Source: Paenibacillaceae bacterium | GTDB taxonomy: Bacteria > Bacillota > Bacilli > Paenibacillales > Paenibacillaceae | NCBI GenBank assembly: GCA_900766135.1 | Contig: CAAFUF010000004.1 | Location: 235,357-299,356 of the forward strand | Reading direction: 5' to 3' | DNA length: 64,000 nucleotides | Shown here: piece after piece, positions 61,201 to 64,000 of the stretch | Layout of the letters: each line of letters opens with the position of its first letter | Numbering within the stretch: the first letter of the stretch is position 1 | The notes under the pieces: model-generated | Told to the model about the DNA's origin: nothing | Databases searched by the model: none | Seen by the model: the letters and a program-made list of their open reading frames with translations, nothing else | Program-made: the position numbers and the translations under genes

Positions 61201-63692
61201 GCTGAACCCGTCCCTTTAAACGGACTGGTATAAAATCGGTACACCCCCGTACTCGCCGGTTTAAAGCTGAAAAGCTGGCTGGATCCTGAGACCTGTTCAA
61301 TATCTTGGGGTTCATGTAAGATCAATTCGGGGATGGTAGTAGAAGCCTCTATGGATGAAAACTTGCTTGTCCCTTCTTGATATACTGCAGCAACTTCGAG
61401 AGTATATGCTTGTGAAGCGGTTAAATTTAAAAACGTATACGAGGATGTAGAAGAATTACCTGCCTCTTTCCCATTAATCCTTAACAAATAAGATTTGGCG
61501 TCAGGCAATGGGTCCCAAGACAATTTAATACTATTTGAAAAAGATACTGTTTCTAACCCTGTAGGCGCAGGGAACCTTTGAGCCTCAATTGGACTTAGCG
61601 ACAATGTATATGGTAAAGTACTAAACTGCCCAAAAAAGCCAGTGACCTTAATGAAGTACGTTTTATTAGCAGCTACTTGCAAAACAATCTGTTCGTCTAC
61701 CCCCGTACCATTTGAGGATCTGCCCACTTGAATTCCGGAATCATCAAAAACGGACAACTCAAAATCAACAGAGGCAGGGATGCTTAAATCAAAGGTAATC
61801 TCCCCTGCTTTATCGGCAACTAACTTATAGTAATCTACGTCGCTACTTGAGGAAATATAAGATAAATAACTATTATCCGGTAAGACGATCTTAGCGGAGT
61901 TCACGGTGTCATTGGGTTCGTAAGTATCCGGACCTATACCAGGTTGTGCAACATAGATAATAAACGTGTCATCATATGATCCGTTTGGCAATGCAGGATA
62001 ACGATATTTTATTAAGTAAGTTCCTGTCGGCGTTGATGGAGTAGTATTCCATGTATAGGGGATCTCAACATCCAACCTTGGATTCGTTATCGTTTTGGAG
62101 TCTATGATTTGATTAGGGTTTGAAACTGAGGTCACTTCAATATTGATTTGATTATGCGGGTTTTGTCCGTTCTGATCCCCTTCAAGTTTTAAAGAGACAG
62201 TAATCGAATCACCGGGGTATATCGTAGCTCCATCATTTTTCTTGTCATATGAAGCAATCTCCAAATCACTGTCCGTACTTGTTGGAATAATCGAATTTAA
62301 ACCCGTGAGATTCTCATCTGACAATGGAGCGATGGAACCAGTAATAACCCCTTCCGCCTTGGCAATGTTAATTAATCCTTTTCCATACTCCTCTACACCA
62401 CCAAGTGGCGTAGCAGTTTCGTAAAGTTTAGATAGAACCTCGTCAGCTGTCCAAGATGGATGATGCGCCCAAAGTAGAGCGGCGGCCCCGGTTACATGGG
62501 CGGCAGCAGTCGAAGTACCAGACGAAACTCCATAATCGCCGTCTAAAGATGTACTAGTAATTCCGAATCCAGGCGCAACTAAATCAAGTTGCTCTCCTGT
62601 GCTTGAGAAATCCAGACGATGGTATGACCGGTCAATAGCACCAACTGCAACCACCTCCGGGTACCCTCCGGGATATAAGATTGTATTTTCTCCAAGACCG
62701 GTATTCCCGGCTGCAGCTACAATAATGATCCCTGCTGCTCTTGCTTGTTGTATAGCCTCATGTAGCATTTCGCTGTATTGCGATGAGACAAAGCTCATGT
62801 TAATGATATCCACATCGTTTTCAATGGACCATTCAATCCCTTGAATTACCGAGCTTGTATAGCCTGTTCCGGAAGAATCTGCAACTTTGACCGCAAATAT
62901 ATCAGCATTCGGGGCAACCCCAACGACACCAATCCCATTATCAATCGCAGAAATGGTGCCGGCAATATGGGTGCCATGTCCCTGTTCGTCATTGTAATCA
63001 CTTGATGACTCAACGAAAGATACCCCTCCGGCAAGCTTCAAGTCAGAATGAGCAGCAATACCGGTATCAAAAATAGCAACTTTTATCGCCCCTGTACCGG
63101 CCCCCTTCTTTACTTGAGTCATATAGCCGCCTGTGGAATGAATCCCCCAAGGAATAGTCTGCGCCGTTTCTTTAATAGACTGGGGTTCTACTATCGTAAC
63201 TGGATCCTGGGCGATTTCAATAAGCTTGTCCTCTTCGATGGAGTCCACTATAGGGCTTGATAGCAACCGGTTAACTTCATCCACCGTTAATTCCATAAAA
63301 AGTGCGTTAATGCTTTCTAAGGTGATTGCTTTTTGTACTTCCAAGTTATCAACATTCATTTGTGCAGGTGGGTATGTAGTATTATCAAAAGTCCGAGTGT
63401 ATGTCTCTACGGCTTGATAGACACTATCCGTAACACTCAAATCGCCGATAGGATAATTCTCTTTAAAACGAACTAAAAATCTTCCTCGTGGTTCTTCGTT
63501 ATATACAATTTCCGTTACACTCTCGTTTATTGCATCACCATTCGGTACTAGCTCTTCATTCAATAGGGGAAGCGTCTCCGATTCGGCAGGGCTCAATAAT
63601 GTTTCTTGAGTCGAACTGGCATTAGTGAAAGGAATGTCTAAATTGACTAACAGAAAACAAATTACCAAAAATGATGTTAGTACTTTCTTCAA
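58224..63692 (-). CDS. Giant S8 protease-PPC-FN3-Hint-AHH polymorphic toxin
   Basis: 1822 residues from a TTG start preceded by AAGGAGGGACG. A signal peptide (1-25) and pro-like region precede the subtilase domain (about 185-455) with Asp209, His239, Asn330 and Ser394 (GHGTHIAG; GTSTAAAHVTG). Then a long-repeat region (about 595-1160) includes a PPC domain, an FN3 and three PPC-like repeats of about 115 residues. Residues about 1465-1535 resemble the pre-toxin TG segment. A Hint domain (about 1536-1670) has Cys1538, the NHPF block and C-terminal His1669-Asn1670. The C-terminus is an AHH nuclease (GWAAHHIVPHG, His1719-His1720; NGVYLP). Hint should free the nuclease; Imm11 lies next downstream. 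Confidence 0.85.
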   Translation of the reverse strand: MKKVLTSFLVICFLLVNLDIPFTNASSTQETLLSPAESETLPLLNEELVPNGDAINESVTEIVYNEEPRGRFLVRFKENYPIGDLSVTDSVYQAVETYTRTFDNTTYPPAQMNVDNLEVQKAITLESINALFMELTVDEVNRLLSSPIVDSIEEDKLIEIAQDPVTIVEPQSIKETAQTIPWGIHSTGGYMTQVKKGAGTGAIKVAIFDTGIAAHSDLKLAGGVSFVESSSDYNDEQGHGTHIAGTISAIDNGIGVVGVAPNADIFAVKVADSSGTGYTSSVIQGIEWSIENDVDIINMSFVSSQYSEMLHEAIQQARAAGIIIVAAAGNTGLGENTILYPGGYPEVVAVGAIDRSYHRLDFSSTGEQLDLVAPGFGITSTSLDGDYGVSSGTSTAAAHVTGAAALLWAHHPSWTADEVLSKLYETATPLGGVEEYGKGLINIAKAEGVITGSIAPLSDENLTGLNSIIPTSTDSDLEIASYDKKNDGATIYPGDSITVSLKLEGDQNGQNPHNQINIEVTSVSNPNQIIDSKTITNPRLDVEIPYTWNTTPSTPTGTYLIKYRYPALPNGSYDDTFIIYVAQPGIGPDTYEPNDTVNSAKIVLPDNSYLSYISSSSDVDYYKLVADKAGEITFDLSIPASVDFELSVFDDSGIQVGRSSNGTGVDEQIVLQVAANKTYFIKVTGFFGQFSTLPYTLSLSPIEAQRFPAPTGLETVSFSNSIKLSWDPLPDAKSYLLRINGKEAGNSSTSSYTFLNLTASQAYTLEVAAVYQEGTSKFSSIEASTTIPELILHEPQDIEQVSGSSQLFSFKPASTGVYRFYTSPFKGTGSAVDTQIGIYSDLQLSKVLDTNDDANDSVFSEIMISLVGGETYYVKVQGYDTTPLRARITADVVSSTIPYIYLNQPVDINEQRNDSNVYVFVPAENGTYRFTTSRYRGISGSKNNDTDLSVYADPEMESTIGYNDDSPTSSFSEVAVNLSAGTPYYVRVKEVNGGKVYARLLVSSAGRTSFTPLQLDTPLDLTKPSGEHAYLQFTPNYTGKYRFFTSSLNATSMLNDTEISLYSDVGLKNLLDSNDDVKGYKPYGELFSKLEVNLTAGATYYLVVRNASSREGLQTRLTVEGMVHDKPANAQFIPFDELIERDSTGNLLSVSSLYDVDYYQIVLSQPEQISFYLSEGEGVIEDANGNVRGYFSLDKRQVFELGAGTYYLRVEDEVLHYNRQSSAWGFIGYNYELSVNINSIEYIRGDYGETSNLRIMSLLNDTSLDATPGSGDHAKVKYKLTRDTSIIYVEVYTQHGFPVYKTQKTGSYKKNASIDVTWNGVVNPYTPAKNYYANYSEIYTGMPQYYAKNGSYHLYVYSLDSKDRKKNVQQYILNVFNDPLNKLNVVPPPPEKMNNKKITANDRDKCQVCQNYFNTYVLGPNDNVALTSYDAWFSEMYGMTGLQQFWKGAEDLFLCNKGSAADQLQCTLDTIGLVPVIGDGADAVNGVIYLIRGKNAEALLSAGAIVPVVGSFVTGGKKVTYTGAKAFKRIYRNNPCGCLPEGTSITTKDGIKPIEQIRVGDLVLAKDTETGIQAYKPVEKLFSSESEEIFTIKIGDTLIDTTGNHPFWVKGKGWVPAEELQPGDQLETEDGKLLAVDALTVNYEATKVYNFTVSDFHTYYVSDLSILTHNLLEVCQIQNYAGVKTKRISGRNSGGPSVLLEAEIKKATGMDKPNGWAAHHIVPHGASNRFAKDLQDILKKHDIDLNSSANGVYLPREKGVSTTVIDGQTMATHNGSHVISYYEFVWRRIDPVRNDKDKVLKEINYVRDELLNGRLKLGNLNN

Positions 63693-63761
63693 AAAACGTC
63701 CCTCCTTAAAAAATCTACTCTTGTGTATGCGTTTTCAACAAAAGGATAACAACCTACAGAC

Positions 63762-63819
63762 TCACCTCCTGTTTACATGCCAAAATATCCTTTATTTCTC
63801 ATTTTCAACTCATATTATA
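63762..63819 (-). promoter_or_regulatory. Promoter and leader of the toxin operon
   Basis: On the minus strand a TATAAT hexamer (63814-63819) gives a start near 63807 and a leader of about 115 nt. Within it is a perfect AGGAGGTGA (63762-63770) that does not lead to a long frame, only to a few codons before a stop. It may drive a tiny leader peptide or be a protein- or RNA-binding site. No convincing -35 was found. Confidence 0.4.
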
Positions 63820-63885
63820 TCCTATTAATACAAATTATTACCATAAGATATTTTGTCCCTATTTAAATAAAGTCGAAAAAGAAAA

Positions 63886-64000
63886 GGGGCTGTCCCAAAA
63901 GTCATCGTAGATGACTGAGGGACGTCCCTCTTTTTCATTTTGTTAAACAAAAAGAAACCAATCCTTGGTAAAATGGAAGTGTCGAGCAACCATTCGAAAA
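63886..64000. mobile_element. Left end of an IS1182-family insertion sequence (continues past window)
   Basis: GGGGCTGTCCCAAAA at 63886-63900 is the terminal inverted repeat typical of IS1182-family elements in Firmicutes. It is followed by GTCATC-GTA-GATGAC and GAGGGACGTCCCTC hairpins and then the sequence TTGGTAAAATGGAAGTGTC, which has the look of the pre-transposase region. The transposase would start beyond the window. The other end and target duplication are not visible. Confidence 0.6.

Overview
The window looks like chromosomal DNA of a high-GC, spore-forming Firmicute, most likely Paenibacillus or a close relative. This is inferred from gene content: YesM/YesN two-component pairs, LplA/B/C-type and MsmE/F/G-type sugar importers without their own ATPase, many AraC-family regulators, a spore-coat transglutaminase (Tgl), CtsR operators and strong AGGAGG ribosome binding sites. 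No rRNA, tRNA or CRISPR array was found.

Layout. 1-837: 3' end of a glycosyltransferase 2/GtrA fusion. 838-4738: nitrate unit (narK, nasC) behind a GlnR/TnrA-like box, a sigma-A promoter and a two-hairpin leader with all features of an ANTAR-protein-controlled attenuator. 4744-8747: small heat-shock protein under two CtsR boxes, a secreted stalk-domain protein, an AraC/GyrI-like regulator, a DsbA-like protein with a structured 3' region, and a 41-aa membrane microprotein. 8863-18768: alpha-galactoside unit (GH36, MsmG/F/E importer, YesN/YesM, aldose-1-epimerase-like protein). 19310-23738: large DUF5107-TPR protein divergent from an AraC regulator. 23771-27595: MmcQ/YjbR protein, a second DsbA-like protein and a GH38 alpha-mannosidase. 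28122-41351: glycan-degradation locus (two GH95, a GH110-like alpha-1,3-galactosidase, an LplA/B/C-type importer and a membrane-bound AraC regulator). 42001-48855: SDR, VOC protein, a small Tyr/Gly/Phe-rich protein, Tgl, a PRD regulator and a fructose-type PTS permease. 48915-52237: pyruvate kinase, ArsR regulator, YedF-like protein and a threonine-aldolase-like enzyme. 52349-63692: a disrupted chemotaxis-transducer gene followed by an AT-rich three-gene operon. 63886 to the end: apparent left end of an IS1182-family element.

Two things stand out. First, the operon at 53196-63692 encodes a 1822-aa secreted protein that joins a subtilisin-type protease, PPC-like and FN3 modules, a pre-toxin segment, a Hint self-cleaving domain and a C-terminal AHH nuclease. 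Its next gene encodes an Imm11-family protein, and the third encodes a 1391-aa RCC1/OmpL47-like secreted protein. This reads as a polymorphic toxin-immunity system with a protease front end and an extra surface protein. Second, three transcripts in the glycan region (GH38, importer, AraC regulator) share a 36-bp element, AGGTAC-N15-CGTACA-N3-YYCCCG, always 22-23 bp from a -10-like hexamer. This suggests one small regulon run by the AraC-type sensor at 39060-41351.

The glycoside hydrolases lack signal peptides, so the picture is import of oligosaccharides followed by cytoplasmic trimming of alpha-galactosyl, fucosyl (or L-galactosyl) and mannosyl residues. Three long gene-free stretches (18769-19309, 27596-28121, 41388-42000) each hold a different family of short, partly palindromic intergenic repeats.
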